Assembly (NCBI GenBank): GCA_019310865.1
Contig: JAFDDL010000040.1
Location: 1-20,971 of the forward strand
Length of the DNA stretch: 20,971 nt
Source of the DNA: Deltaproteobacteria bacterium
GTDB taxonomy: Bacteria; Desulfobacterota; Desulfobacteria; Desulfobacterales; JAFDDL01
Direction: 5' to 3'
A model generated the notes under the pieces. The model worked only from the letters and a program-made list of their open reading frames with translations. It ran no database searches and was not told the DNA's origin. The position numbers and the translations under genes are program-made. This document shows positions 1 to 8,362 of this stretch, one piece after another. Numbering within the stretch: the first letter of the stretch is position 1; each line of letters opens with the position of its first letter.

Positions 1-599
1 ATGGTTAAATCCAGAGCCTTGTCCAGATTCAAAGACAGGTTTTCGAAACCCTTTCCCAGCATGGTACAAAGGCCTGAAAATTTGAACGTCGCGTCGACAA
101 AGGTCCGCTTGGTGTCTATCTCAAACTGGTGAACGTCGCGTCGCAGACGCCTTATGGCAAGCTTCAGAAGCTGATGGGCCCCATCGAAATCTCCTTTTCC
201 AATGGCCTCATTGGCCAGGGTGATCTCCACCAAAGCCGCCTCCTTGCCGAGACCTGACGCAGCCAGCAACTTGGCGGCAATGCCACCGGGCACCTTGTCG
301 TCGAGTCGATAACTGTGAGTGCCACTCGGATAATCGAGCAAGCGGTGCTCCGTAATGACTGCTCCTATTTTTTCTTGAACCGCCGAGGGCAGATTCTCGG
401 CGAGGGAAACCTGATCGGGCCCCATTCGCCTGACCCAGCCAATCTCCTCGGCCTCTTTAACGATACGAAATAATGGCCCTGACCCTGAATTCAATAAATT
501 CTCGGCGATTTCGAGAGACACCGGTTCTCCGATGACCTGCAGCAATGCCAGAAATTTCCAGTGGGTCGGCGTATATTCCGGCAAACTCAACCTGACCAT
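1..599 (-). CDS. Regulator-like protein with N-terminal winged helix, partial (C-terminus outside window)
   Basis: An open frame of 199 codons runs from ATG at 599 to the window edge with no stop. GGAGGTG lies just upstream of the ATG at good spacing. The protein begins MVRLSLPEYTPTHWKFLALL. The first ~65 residues (LLQVIGEPVSLEIAENLL, then VKEAEEIGWVRRMGPDQVSL) resemble the winged helix that follows the NTPase domain in STAND/MalT-type regulators. Residues ~115-199 are helical and resemble the start of a TPR-like array (EITLANEAIGKGDFDGAHQLL). No NTPase domain precedes it, which is unusual for that class. It diverges from the catabolic genes and has a paired operator-like site about 58 bp upstream of its ATG, so a role as local regulator is a reasonable inference. 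The function is not established and the C-terminal effector domain cannot be seen. Confidence 0.6.
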   Translation of the reverse strand, partial: MVRLSLPEYTPTHWKFLALLQVIGEPVSLEIAENLLNSGSGPLFRIVKEAEEIGWVRRMGPDQVSLAENLPSAVQEKIGAVITEHRLLDYPSGTHSYRLDDKVPGGIAAKLLAASGLGKEAALVEITLANEAIGKGDFDGAHQLLKLAIRRLRRDVHQFEIDTKRTFVDATFKFSGLCTMLGKGFENLSLNLDKALDLT

Positions 600-656
600 G
601 GCACACCTCCATTTTTATGCAGCATACACCCGGTGCCTTCGTGTGTCAACATATAC

Positions 657-692
657 GCCGCCATGGGGTCTAATGTGTGCCCCCATAGGGGC
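657..692. promoter_or_regulatory. Paired operator-like boxes, left copy
   Basis: Two near-palindromes, GCCGCCATGGGGTC (657-670) and GCCCCCATAGGGGC (679-692), have centres 22 bp apart. The second is a 5-bp inverted repeat (GCCCC/GGGGC) around CATA. Its exact reverse complement, again paired with a degenerate partner at 22 bp, occurs at 11093-11128. The pair lies between the leftward regulator-like gene and the rightward cluster. Two helical turns of spacing fits cooperative binding of two dimers; this is inference. Confidence 0.55.
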
Positions 693-985
693 GACCACTC
701 AAGTCTCTCCGAACCGGTTCCATGAAATTATTAGTTATATCAATTTGTAATGCCAATTTTCTTGATAGGCACAGATCTTGCTGTTGATATTATTAGTCAC
801 GGCTTTGCGTTAACTAATCCCTGGAATTCTGGGGCGTCCCGATTCGCAGTCAGCCGCTTATATGAATAAGGGAACATGAAAAAACCATAGGTTCCCCTCG
901 GCACCACCATAGACGATATTATCGGCCTGCCGGGTAGGCTGAGATCGTTTGGGGTAGAGTTCGGGTCTATCGGTAGTAGGCGCTA
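693..985. other. Intergenic leader of the rightward cluster
   Basis: No convincing gene is seen; short frames on both strands show no family resemblance. The stretch contains a small hairpin (GGGAAC 870-875 with GTTCCC 891-896, 15-nt loop). It must hold the promoter of the rightward genes if they are transcribed from here, but I see no convincing -35/-10 pair. Confidence 0.4.
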
Positions 986-1344
986 ATGAAAGAAAGGGTA
1001 ACACGGGCAGGCGCTCAGATTCCGCCTTCTCCATGTGAATCTGAAGCATCCCCGCCTTTTCACACAACCGGTAAGCGTGATTTTTCCAGGGCATATCGCT
1101 GTTATGCTTTGGGAATCCTGGCTCTTGCGTATGCCTTCAATGCAATGGATCGTTATGTTCTTTCCATCCTGCAGGAGGCCATCAAACACGATTTTGGTTT
1201 GATGGACTGGCAGTTGGGGTTGCTCTCCGGATTTGCCTTCGCTGGGCGCTTATCCTGGTGACCCTGGTCAACTTCTGGTGCGCGGGACATTATTTTTATG
1301 CCACCAAGGATCTGAGAAATGATCTCGCACGGGCCCCCAAATGA
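986..1344 (+). pseudogene. MFS transporter, wrecked by a large internal deletion and frameshift
   Basis: The first frame (986-1261) encodes a cytoplasmic tail followed by a typical first MFS helix and loop: LGILALAYAFNAMDRYVLSI, then DFGLMDWQLGLLSGFAFA. This matches the N-terminus of spinster-like MFS carriers. After GFAFA the frame runs into a stop. The next frame continues as LRWALILVTLVNFWCAGHYF and ends NDLARAPK at TGA 1342-1344, a typical last helix and tail of the same family. Only ~120 codons remain of an expected ~430, so about 300 codons are missing. The junction lies around 1240-1250, where CTTCGCTGG can be read in both frames, consistent with a microhomology deletion. There is no strong ribosome site before the ATG. 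The carrier cannot function. The acyl-CoA synthetase starts 47 bp downstream. Confidence 0.75.
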
Positions 1345-1390
1345 GTATAATTTAAGTTGACGTTGTTTCGATATACAGGAGGACACGAAA

Positions 1391-2923
1391 TTGTTTTTGA
1401 GCCATGGCAGGAAACTGGAAGCATTTGCACGCGACTATCCGGACCGGTTGGCCATGGTTTGTGAGAACCGCCGACTCACCTATTTCCAATTCAACCGGAG
1501 AATCAACCGTCTGGCCCACGCACTCATGGCCATGGGCCTCCAAAAGGGAGACAAGGTCGCCCTGCTGAATACAAACGCTATTGAAACCGTGGAATCGATT
1601 TATGCCGTGCTCAAAGCAGGTGGCGTGCTCGTACCCCTTAATCCGATGGTTAAAGGGGAGTCCCTGAGGAAGATGATCGACAATTCCGACTGTGTTATCC
1701 TGATTTGCGGACAGGCATACACAGGGGAAATCGACCGGTTTAAACCACGACTGCCCAAGATCGGCCCGGACAGGTACATTTGCATCAGCGAAGAGGAAGT
1801 TGAAGGTTACATACCTTATAATCAAATTCAGACGAGCTTTCAGGATACAAACCCGCAGGTTGAAAATCTTCCGGAAGATGTTTTCAATATCATGTATTCT
1901 TCCGGAACAACCGGTCTACCAAAGGGAATCGTCCATACACACCATTTCCGTTTCGCCTCGACCCTCATGGGCGCCGTCGAATTCATGATCAGTACCCAAA
2001 GCGTCGTTCTCAATTCCACACCACTTTACCATAACGGCTCACTGCTGTTCGTTTTGCCGACGCTTTTCCTGGGAGGCACCCTAATACTTATGGAAAAGTT
2101 CGATCCCGGACCTTTTTTGACCTTGGTCCATCAGGAAAAGGTGACCCATGCCTACCTCGTGCCCACCCAGTTTATCGGTATCTTGGCGCATCCGGATCTA
2201 AAGGCTTTTGATACAAGCTCCCTTAAGGTCCTGCTGTCCATGGCGGCGCCGCTGTCCAAAAAGACCAAGAGCGAGATTCTTGAAAACTTCGACTGTGATT
2301 TGTTTGAACTTTATGGCGTTACCGAGGGCGGCGCAACGGTCCTGAGACCCTTTGATCAGCACAGAAAAATTGGCTCCGTAGGGAAAGGTTTATGGACGCA
2401 AGTGCGCATTGTCGACGAAGGGATGGAGGATGTCCCCGCGGGCGACGTGGGTGAAATCATCCTCAACAGTGGCGACCTTGCCATGGAGGGGTATTATAAA
2501 AACCCCGAACTGACGGCCCAAACGGTTGCGGACAAATGGATTAAAACCGGTGATCTGGGGCGCTTCGACGCGGAGGGTTACCTGTACGTAGTGGGGCGAA
2601 AGAAGGATATGATTATCTCCGGAGGGGTCAATATTTATCCGGAAGATATCGAGGAGGTCATCTTCCAGCACCCCAAGGTTCTCGAGGCGGCTGTTTTTGG
2701 TGTCCCCCATGAAAAATGGGGAGAAACCCCACTGGCCGCGGTTGTCCTGAAAGACAACCGAAAAGCGTCCAGCGAAGAAATAAAAGCCTGGGTCAATGAG
2801 CAGGTGCCCAAGTACCAGCGCATCAGCACGGTAATCTTTATAGATCGCCTTCCCCGAAATCCCGCAGGTAAAATTCTAAAACGGGAACTGCGCAAGACAT
2901 ATGGGGCGAAGCATGATGTATGA
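1391..2923 (+). CDS. AMP-dependent acyl-CoA synthetase (class I adenylate-forming)
   Basis: The 510-residue product should activate a carboxylic acid as acyl-AMP and pass it to CoA in the cytoplasm. The family landmarks are in order: the P-loop-like YSSGTTGLPKG at ~169-179, the A5 motif YGVTE at 308-312, TGD at 386-388, the hinge and A8 region GRKKDMIISGGVNIYPEDIE at ~402-421, and the C-terminal PRNPAGKILKREL with catalytic Lys at ~494. The length is normal for the family. The start is taken as TTG at 1391 because AGGAGG at 1377-1382 lies 8 nt before it and no better ATG is near. The 3' end abuts the CehA-type hydrolase gene, suggesting one operon. The substrate class (medium-chain, aromatic or other) cannot be decided by eye. 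The neighbouring hydrolase suggests the acid may be released by it, which is inference. Confidence 0.9.
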   Translation: MFLSHGRKLEAFARDYPDRLAMVCENRRLTYFQFNRRINRLAHALMAMGLQKGDKVALLNTNAIETVESIYAVLKAGGVLVPLNPMVKGESLRKMIDNSDCVILICGQAYTGEIDRFKPRLPKIGPDRYICISEEEVEGYIPYNQIQTSFQDTNPQVENLPEDVFNIMYSSGTTGLPKGIVHTHHFRFASTLMGAVEFMISTQSVVLNSTPLYHNGSLLFVLPTLFLGGTLILMEKFDPGPFLTLVHQEKVTHAYLVPTQFIGILAHPDLKAFDTSSLKVLLSMAAPLSKKTKSEILENFDCDLFELYGVTEGGATVLRPFDQHRKIGSVGKGLWTQVRIVDEGMEDVPAGDVGEIILNSGDLAMEGYYKNPELTAQTVADKWIKTGDLGRFDAEGYLYVVGRKKDMIISGGVNIYPEDIEEVIFQHPKVLEAAVFGVPHEKWGETPLAAVVLKDNRKASSEEIKAWVNEQVPKYQRISTVIFIDRLPRNPAGKILKRELRKTYGAKHDV

Positions 2924-2970
2924 CTCGCACCCGAGGACTGATAAGGATGTCAACAAATGAGGAGAAAACC

Positions 2971-5559
2971 ATGCCGGCGGTGATTGATGGCCCCCGGTCC
3001 CCCCTTTTTACACCATTGCCGATTGAAGGGAATTTTTCCGCTAAGGACCCGGCCGGCATAAGTTTGCCGGACGGAATGGAAAGATGCTTGCTTGATGCAC
3101 CCATCGGCCCATGTGTTTGCTGGGGGATTCCCTTCGAAGTCGGCAACCCGGTAATGGTGAAAGCGAATGACGAACCGTTCTACATCCCGATAGATCCTGT
3201 TAAATCACCATGGTTTGTTTTCATGCATGCGGCCGATATCATTCCCCTTGATATGAATCAAAGCGGCTTTGTCTCTGCATCCCGGGGTAGCGGACAATTG
3301 GGGGTGCATAGTTGTGACTATATTTTTGTCTATTCTGATGGCACGGAAGAGGAGGTGGCCATCAGGCGACGTTATCAAATCAGCGAATATTGCCTGGGTG
3401 AGAACTACGGCGAGATCAGTGTTGAAGCTGTGCATCATGCCAAACCCAGGCCACTGGCGGGCGGTCCGGGTGAAACTGTCAGGAACGACCTATGGGGTTT
3501 TAACCAGATGTTTGCGGCGCCGGGTCACTTCACTTCCCAATTTTCTTATCCAAGCTGGAACAATTGGATCTGGGCCTGGCAAAACCCATGCCCCGAGAAA
3601 GCTGTCGTGGGTCTTCGACTGATTCCAGTAAATGGCATGATTTTGCTTTTTGCGATATCTGCCGGGTGTGTCTCTTCATATCCGCTTCGGTGGCAGGGGC
3701 GCCGTAAATTAGTATTGACCTTACCGGCGGGTGAGAAATTTGACCCCATATTGAACAAGCAAGGCCTCTTGAAACAGATCCAGTTGGATTTGGGCCAAGT
3801 GATAAGTGCCAAGCAGCGCCCGCTTTATCCCAATGAAACATGGGAAGATACTTATAATAACCGGCTGCCGGAGATGTCCCCCAATGATGTTTTAGTTGAA
3901 TACAGCGCTCATCCCGAAGCCCTGTTCCATCTTTCAGATGGGCGGCGTCTGCCCCTGCCCGCAGCCGAAAGACCTGAATCAGGCGTTTTCCAGGCGCTTG
4001 AACCATCTGAGCAGACCGTTTTGCTTCGAGCGATCGATAGCGACACCGGAACGCCCGTGTCCGTCAAACTTCATGTTCATGGTGTGTCCGGCGAATACCT
4101 GGCGCCCATGGACAGACACCGGATCCCCAACCCATCGTGGTTTCAGGATTACACGGTTGACTATGTGCATCGGATTCCCAAAGGATTTATCAATACCTCC
4201 TCTCAACTTCACCATTGCACTTACATTCCGGGGGAGACTCGGATCAAGCTTCCCCGGGGCAACGTATATGTTGAGGTGTCCAAAGGCTTTGAGATTCGTC
4301 CGATCCGGAAAGTGTTTGAAATTACACCCGCGACAACTGAACTGGTCATTGAGGTGAAAAAAGTGCTTGCCTGGCGGGAAAAGGGCTGGGTAACAGCCGA
4401 CACCCATGTTCACTTTCTGTCGCCCACTTCAGCGGGTCTCGAGGGAGCCGGCGAGGGAATAAACGTCGTCAATCTGCTGGCCAGCCAGTGGGGCGAGATG
4501 ATGTCCAACGTGGGTGATTTCGACGGGAAAACCACGTTTGGTTCCAGATCGTCCGGGGGAGACGGTGAATACCTGGTGCGAGTGGGAACGGAAAACCGCC
4601 AACATGTCCTGGGACACATATCGCTGCTGGGCTACACCGGTGACATGATAAAACCCCTTTGCACCGCCGGTCCAGCGGAATCCGCCATCGGAGATCCGGT
4701 GGAAATCCTCCTAACCGAATGGGCCATTCAATGCAAAAAACAGGAAGGCCTGGTTGTGGTTCCCCATTTTCCCAATCCGCGTCTCGAAAATGCAGCGACC
4801 ATCGTATCGGGCAATGTTGACGCGATTGAGATGACCTCCGTGGGGTCTTTGTACAGAGGCATCAACCCGTATTCGCTTTCGGACTGGTATCGTTATCTGA
4901 ACTGTGGATATTTCGTGCCCGCTGTCGGCGGAACGGACAAAATGTCTGCGGAAACAGCTGTGGGTACCATTCGAACCTATGCCAAAATCGATCCGGATCG
5001 GGAATTTACCTATGACGCCTGGAAGGATGCGGTCCGGAGTGGAAATACCTTTGTCACCTATGGACCTTTGATGGAATTTTCAGTTGAAGGAAAGCCGCCG
5101 GGATCGAGGCTGGAGATGTCATCCACCGGCGCAACGGTGGACATCGCTTGGGAAGTTGCCAGTGTGACGGTTCCCATTTCCCGCGTTGAACTCGTCGTGA
5201 ACGGAGAAATTCGTGAGAGTGTCGCGGTGTCAGGCCAAACACAAATGGGGAGCTGGCGAATAAAAGTCGAAAAGAGCGCATGGCTGGCCCTGCTGGTTAG
5301 AGGGCATTATCCAGATAAGCCGGAAATCATCACCGCCCATTCCTCCCCGGTCATGATCAGTCTTGAGGGATCATCGTTTATGGCTGCAGCCGATGCGTTG
5401 ACCATTTTAGAGCAGATTGAAGGAGCGCTTGCCTTTTTGGACACCGTTGGCATACGAGCCGAAGATGCCGCCTATAAGCGAATGCGGCTGGTGCTGACAG
5501 GTTCGCATCGAAAACTTCACAACCGCCTGCATCAGCTGGGGTTTGGCCACCCGCATTAA
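2971..5559 (+). CDS. CehA/McbA-family metallohydrolase (PHP superfamily)
   Basis: The product has 862 residues from ATG 2971. That start is preferred because GAGGAG at 2959-2964 sits 6 nt upstream. An in-frame ATG at 2920 overlaps the previous stop as ATGA and remains possible. Residues 1-~465 form a large, probably beta-rich accessory region. The catalytic PHP-type domain follows: TADTHVHF with His ~479/481, then ENRQHVLGH (His ~549), VVPHFPNP (His ~598) and AVGGTDKMSAET (Asp ~656), the usual metal-ligand positions. Members include the carbaryl hydrolase CehA, but most relatives have unknown substrates, so ester, amide or carbamate cleavage is the most that can be said. No signal peptide is seen. 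Its last codons lie inside a repeat (5528-5593), and the gene originally overlapped the stop codon of the convergent EEP gene. Confidence 0.85.
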   Translation: MPAVIDGPRSPLFTPLPIEGNFSAKDPAGISLPDGMERCLLDAPIGPCVCWGIPFEVGNPVMVKANDEPFYIPIDPVKSPWFVFMHAADIIPLDMNQSGFVSASRGSGQLGVHSCDYIFVYSDGTEEEVAIRRRYQISEYCLGENYGEISVEAVHHAKPRPLAGGPGETVRNDLWGFNQMFAAPGHFTSQFSYPSWNNWIWAWQNPCPEKAVVGLRLIPVNGMILLFAISAGCVSSYPLRWQGRRKLVLTLPAGEKFDPILNKQGLLKQIQLDLGQVISAKQRPLYPNETWEDTYNNRLPEMSPNDVLVEYSAHPEALFHLSDGRRLPLPAAERPESGVFQALEPSEQTVLLRAIDSDTGTPVSVKLHVHGVSGEYLAPMDRHRIPNPSWFQDYTVDYVHRIPKGFINTSSQLHHCTYIPGETRIKLPRGNVYVEVSKGFEIRPIRKVFEITPATTELVIEVKKVLAWREKGWVTADTHVHFLSPTSAGLEGAGEGINVVNLLASQWGEMMSNVGDFDGKTTFGSRSSGGDGEYLVRVGTENRQHVLGHISLLGYTGDMIKPLCTAGPAESAIGDPVEILLTEWAIQCKKQEGLVVVPHFPNPRLENAATIVSGNVDAIEMTSVGSLYRGINPYSLSDWYRYLNCGYFVPAVGGTDKMSAETAVGTIRTYAKIDPDREFTYDAWKDAVRSGNTFVTYGPLMEFSVEGKPPGSRLEMSSTGATVDIAWEVASVTVPISRVELVVNGEIRESVAVSGQTQMGSWRIKVEKSAWLALLVRGHYPDKPEIITAHSSPVMISLEGSSFMAAADALTILEQIEGALAFLDTVGIRAEDAAYKRMRLVLTGSHRKLHNRLHQLGFGHPH

Positions 5560-5593
5560 TGCTTCAAAATTGTAGCGGCAATCTCTAATTGAT
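5528..5593. repeat. Direct repeat copy A: joint 3' ends of two convergent genes
   Basis: About 66 bp are repeated at 6313-6378 with roughly five mismatches. The left part is the genuine 3' end of the CehA-type gene. The right part, read on the minus strand, still encodes QLEIAATILKH-stop, a relic of the C-terminus of the EEP gene whose real end (LGIAATILKH) is in copy B. The two copies bracket the toxin-antitoxin segment. Confidence 0.85.
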
Positions 5594-5639
5594 ACATGTG
5601 CGTATTGTGTAACGAGAAACCTTCCGTGAAGAGGATATT

Positions 5640-5699
5640 ATGGAGATTTGTAAAATTGCTATTGCTGAAGACCATCCAATCTTATTATCCATCCTTTGA
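5640..5699 (+). pseudogene. Response-regulator N-terminal fragment
   Basis: ATG at 5640 follows GAAGAGG and opens MEICKIAIAEDHPILL before diverging and stopping at 5699. This is the typical first strand and acidic pocket (AEDHPIL) of a NarL/FixJ-type receiver domain. The rest of the gene is absent: the sequence runs into the 3' end of the antitoxin gene on the other strand. It is a non-functional scrap carried into, or cut by, the toxin-antitoxin segment. Confidence 0.55.
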
Positions 5700-5957
5700 T
5701 ATCAATTCCCCCTCTACATACCTATGAATGATACCAGAAATGAGCGTTTGATAGGGAATCCCCATTTCCATTGCCTTTTTTTGAATGCCTTTATAATCAT
5801 GGTCGTAAAGTCTAATAGTGATTCTTTTGTCTTTTTTAAACGTATTTTTGGCGATAGCTTTAATCTTTTCCAATTCTTTTTTCGATGGCGTGGAAAGCTT
5901 CATTTTTCCACTTTCATAAGCATCGATGATTTTCTTTTCTTCTTCATCGTATTTCAT
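5685..5957 (-). CDS. BrnA/CopG-like antitoxin
   Basis: The 90-residue protein has an acidic, helical N-terminal toxin-binding region (DEEEKKIIDAYESGKMKL) and a C-terminal ribbon-helix-helix DNA-binding part (KRITIRLYDHDYKGIQKKA, then GIPYQTLISGIIHRY). This is the common antitoxin partner of BrnT-like toxins. Its ATG overlaps the toxin stop codon (ATGA at 5954-5957), so translation is probably coupled. By family precedent it neutralises the toxin and represses the promoter at 6245-6273. Its 3' end overlaps the response-regulator scrap on the other strand, marking the junction of the insertion. Confidence 0.8.
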   Translation of the reverse strand: MKYDEEEKKIIDAYESGKMKLSTPSKKELEKIKAIAKNTFKKDKRITIRLYDHDYKGIQKKAMEMGIPYQTLISGIIHRYVEGELISKDG

Positions 5958-6238
5958 TTTACTTCTCCCTGTTCTTTCTGATATTGTTTTGTAGCTTTTC
6001 TACTCGGTATAATTGTCTTTAAAAATATATATTCATTTTGCATAGTATGCGGGACCATAAAAATATAATCTTCTATGATAACAAAATAGATTTTTTGTTC
6101 CGGATATTTCTGTTGATCCGGATGGTCGGCAACTTTCCATACATCCCCTTGGGATAAATGAAAAACCACTTGTTCAAACGACACATTTCTTTCTTTTTTC
6201 AACCATTCATTTTTTTCTGGATTCCAATCATATTTCAT
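5954..6238 (-). CDS. BrnT-like toxin
   Basis: The 94-residue protein starts MKYDWNPEKNEWLKKERNVS and ends with the typical FLKTIIPSRKATKQY block. It matches the variant BrnT/RelE-fold ribonuclease group that pairs with acidic RHH antitoxins. An upstream in-frame start at 6268 exists, but ATG 6238 is preferred: family members begin with M-K-x-D-W/P, and a near-consensus promoter lies immediately upstream so that ATG 6238 falls at the expected +1. There is no ribosome-binding site, consistent with a leaderless message. By family precedent the toxin cleaves RNA in the cytoplasm when free of antitoxin. It is AT-richer than its neighbours, in keeping with acquisition. Confidence 0.75.
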   Translation of the reverse strand: MKYDWNPEKNEWLKKERNVSFEQVVFHLSQGDVWKVADHPDQQKYPEQKIYFVIIEDYIFMVPHTMQNEYIFLKTIIPSRKATKQYQKEQGEVK

Positions 6239-6244
6239 AATCGA

Positions 6245-6273
6245 AATGTACATCATTTGCATGTACAAGTCAA
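6245..6273 (-). promoter_or_regulatory. Promoter and operator of the first toxin-antitoxin operon
   Basis: On the minus strand, TTGACT (6268-6273) is followed after 17 bp by TACATT (6245-6250). Two TGTACAT repeats (6261-6267 and 6246-6252), 15 bp apart, cover the spacer and the -10, as expected for antitoxin autoregulation. Six bases separate the -10 from the toxin ATG. Confidence 0.7.
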
Positions 6274-6312
6274 GGTATGCCGAAGAATAGAAAGTTGCTT
6301 TAAACCGACGTT

Positions 6313-6378
6313 TGCATCAGTTGGGGTTTGGCCACCCGCATTAATGCTTCAAAATTGTGGCGGCAATCCCCAAGTGAT
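6313..6378. repeat. Direct repeat copy B
   Basis: This is the partner of 5528-5593, offset 785 bp. The right part holds the true C-terminal codons and stop of the EEP gene (minus strand). The left part carries a dead copy of the final codons of the CehA-type gene. It shares with copy C the T at the position where copy A has C (5536), a synonymous difference in a Leu codon. Confidence 0.85.
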
Positions 6379-8314
6379 CCGAGATGGTGCCGCGGGGAAT
6401 GGTTACGTCGGTCCCGGTCAGATCGGACGAGATAAGCAAATAATCGATGCGTCTATCGGGGCGGTCGGCGTGAAATGTGTTGCCGGGGCTCAGATTTGCC
6501 TCACTGACAACATCGCCAATTCCGTGATGGTAGAGTTGTTGAATTTCGGGGGAGTCAGGTGTGGCGTTAAGGTCGCCGGTTATTATCATAAATTGGTTTA
6601 GGTTATGGTCGTCCAAGAAATTGATCAAGGCTTCGCTTTGGACCAGACGGATGGCGCTGTTTTTTCTGTGGTGTTGAAAGTGGGTATTGATCAGGTTTAG
6701 CGGACGATCTTGTCCGGTATCGATCTGAAGATAGGTAAAACTGCGTTTCAACGGCAGATCCTGAGGCGGCAGGGGATGGTCTTGAGCCGACACAATGGGG
6801 TATCGGCTTAGTACGGCGTGTCCCCAGAGGGCGTCCCCTGCGGGTGTAAAATGCCGGTATGGCATGTTCAGCCGTTGGGAAAGCCAAGTCAGCATATCAA
6901 GAGAACCGTTGAGAACCCAGCCTCTTGACACCTCCTGCAGGGAAATAATGTGTGTCTGCTCGGCCTCGATTTGCCGGGCCAGGGCCTCCATGTTCAAATG
7001 GCCGCCGGTGTTGAAGCCGTTGTGGACATTATAGGTCATCACTCTCAATGGGCCGGCGCTAATGAGGGACGGCGATGGGGTGGACCGGCTCAAGAAAACG
7101 AGGAGGGGGAATAGCAAAAGTGTAAAAGAAAGGGCTGCAATAGAACGGAACCTGGCAGTGTGAACGTATTCCGACGGCTTGCCGACCGCGCCCATTGCGC
7201 TTATGCCGGTAATCACTGCGGCAAAGGTCAACAGCCAATCATTTCCAAACGGTAGCGGCAAACTATATGTCACATAATAGCCAATGAGCAGGGCAATCAT
7301 CAGCACCATACTGATTCCGTGAACGATGGCGGTGTTTCGCAACCCTGCATTGGATTGATCCGGGGTGCCGGTGATGCAATGAGGCCGGATGACGTTTTTG
7401 CCCTGATACCGCAAAATTGTGGTCAGCAAGATCGCAAGTGACAGTTGGCCGATAAAAAAAGCCAGCGCGGAAAACACGACGCCGGTCGCTGCCAAAGGCC
7501 AGAGGGCAACGGCCAACAGTATTCCGGCCGCCGCCGCACCGGCGCGGCGGGGTTTCCACAGAACAGCCAGTCCAATCCCAAGCAGGTGACTGATTAACAC
7601 CCAGGTGAAAACGGCTGGGAACGACCAGTTCGTTAACGTAGTTAATCGAGCTTGATTTTGAAAAACAAAAAGCTGCAAAAGGAGGATCGGGCCGATGGCT
7701 ATCCACGGTAGCGTGCCTGTAAATGTGTCCCCGACCGATACGGAATGGGCGGGGAGTGTCGCCGGCGATGTTCGCAAGGCCGACAATTGGCTAAAAACCA
7801 GGCCAATTACTATCGCCCGGGGGAGGAGTCCGGCTTGCCAGATAAAATCATAAGTGAGGAAAAAGCCGTGCCAGGCCGTGTCAAAGGCTATTCCCAACAG
7901 AATTGCAACTGCAAATCCATAGCCGGCCGCTTCCCGGTTTGCTTGCCGTTGGGTTGCGACCAGATAAGTCGGCAAAAAGAAGATAAAAAAAATCATACCG
8001 ACTATCGTCAGAATCATGTCACCAACGGGATCGCCCGTCCAAAACTGAATTCCCAACCGAACCAGCCCGAGACCGCCTGCGGATAAAAACAACAGCCGAC
8101 GTAAGCCCAGCCGGCGGTTGAGCCAGGCGATCAAAAAACCGGCAGAGAAAACCAGTAATCCTAGCAGTCCTATTTTGGTGGCATTCCAGCCAAGCCTATC
8201 GCCGAGCAGGTAATTTAGATAGGGCGGTAGGGTGCGAACAATCTGCATCCCAAAGGTCACGGTGAGAGCCGGTAAGATGATTTGAGGCCATAGTAGCGAA
8301 CGGATTCGTTTCAT
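6341..8314 (-). CDS. Membrane protein with C-terminal EEP hydrolase domain (CWH43-like architecture)
   Basis: The 657-residue protein has two parts. Residues ~1-415 contain many hydrophobic segments (for example IVGMIFFIFFLPTYLVA and LLLQLFV), consistent with about ten to twelve membrane helices. Residues ~420-657 are an endonuclease/exonuclease/phosphatase domain: RVMTYNVHNGF, ISLQEVSRG (catalytic Glu), GHAVLSRYPI, LINTHFQHH, IITGDLNATPDSPE, RRIDYLLIS and the terminal ISDHLGIAATI. All expected catalytic elements look present. Eukaryotic CWH43/PGAP2IP, which acts in GPI-lipid remodelling, shares this layout; a lipid or phosphodiester substrate at the membrane is therefore inferred. ATG 8314 is chosen over an upstream TTG at 8323; neither has a good ribosome site. 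It lies 3' of the TonB-receptor gene on the same strand, across an apparent terminator. Confidence 0.8.
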   Translation of the reverse strand: MKRIRSLLWPQIILPALTVTFGMQIVRTLPPYLNYLLGDRLGWNATKIGLLGLLVFSAGFLIAWLNRRLGLRRLLFLSAGGLGLVRLGIQFWTGDPVGDMILTIVGMIFFIFFLPTYLVATQRQANREAAGYGFAVAILLGIAFDTAWHGFFLTYDFIWQAGLLPRAIVIGLVFSQLSALRTSPATLPAHSVSVGDTFTGTLPWIAIGPILLLQLFVFQNQARLTTLTNWSFPAVFTWVLISHLLGIGLAVLWKPRRAGAAAAGILLAVALWPLAATGVVFSALAFFIGQLSLAILLTTILRYQGKNVIRPHCITGTPDQSNAGLRNTAIVHGISMVLMIALLIGYYVTYSLPLPFGNDWLLTFAAVITGISAMGAVGKPSEYVHTARFRSIAALSFTLLLFPLLVFLSRSTPSPSLISAGPLRVMTYNVHNGFNTGGHLNMEALARQIEAEQTHIISLQEVSRGWVLNGSLDMLTWLSQRLNMPYRHFTPAGDALWGHAVLSRYPIVSAQDHPLPPQDLPLKRSFTYLQIDTGQDRPLNLINTHFQHHRKNSAIRLVQSEALINFLDDHNLNQFMIITGDLNATPDSPEIQQLYHHGIGDVVSEANLSPGNTFHADRPDRRIDYLLISSDLTGTDVTIPRGTISDHLGIAATILKH

Positions 8315-8362
8315 GTATACCAATATCGTTCATTGTCTATTCGAAACAGGTGGGTTCTTAAC

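Noticed and set aside
532..750. 72-codon plus-strand frame
   Set aside because: It overlaps the start of the regulator-like gene and the operator pair, has no family resemblance and no ribosome site.
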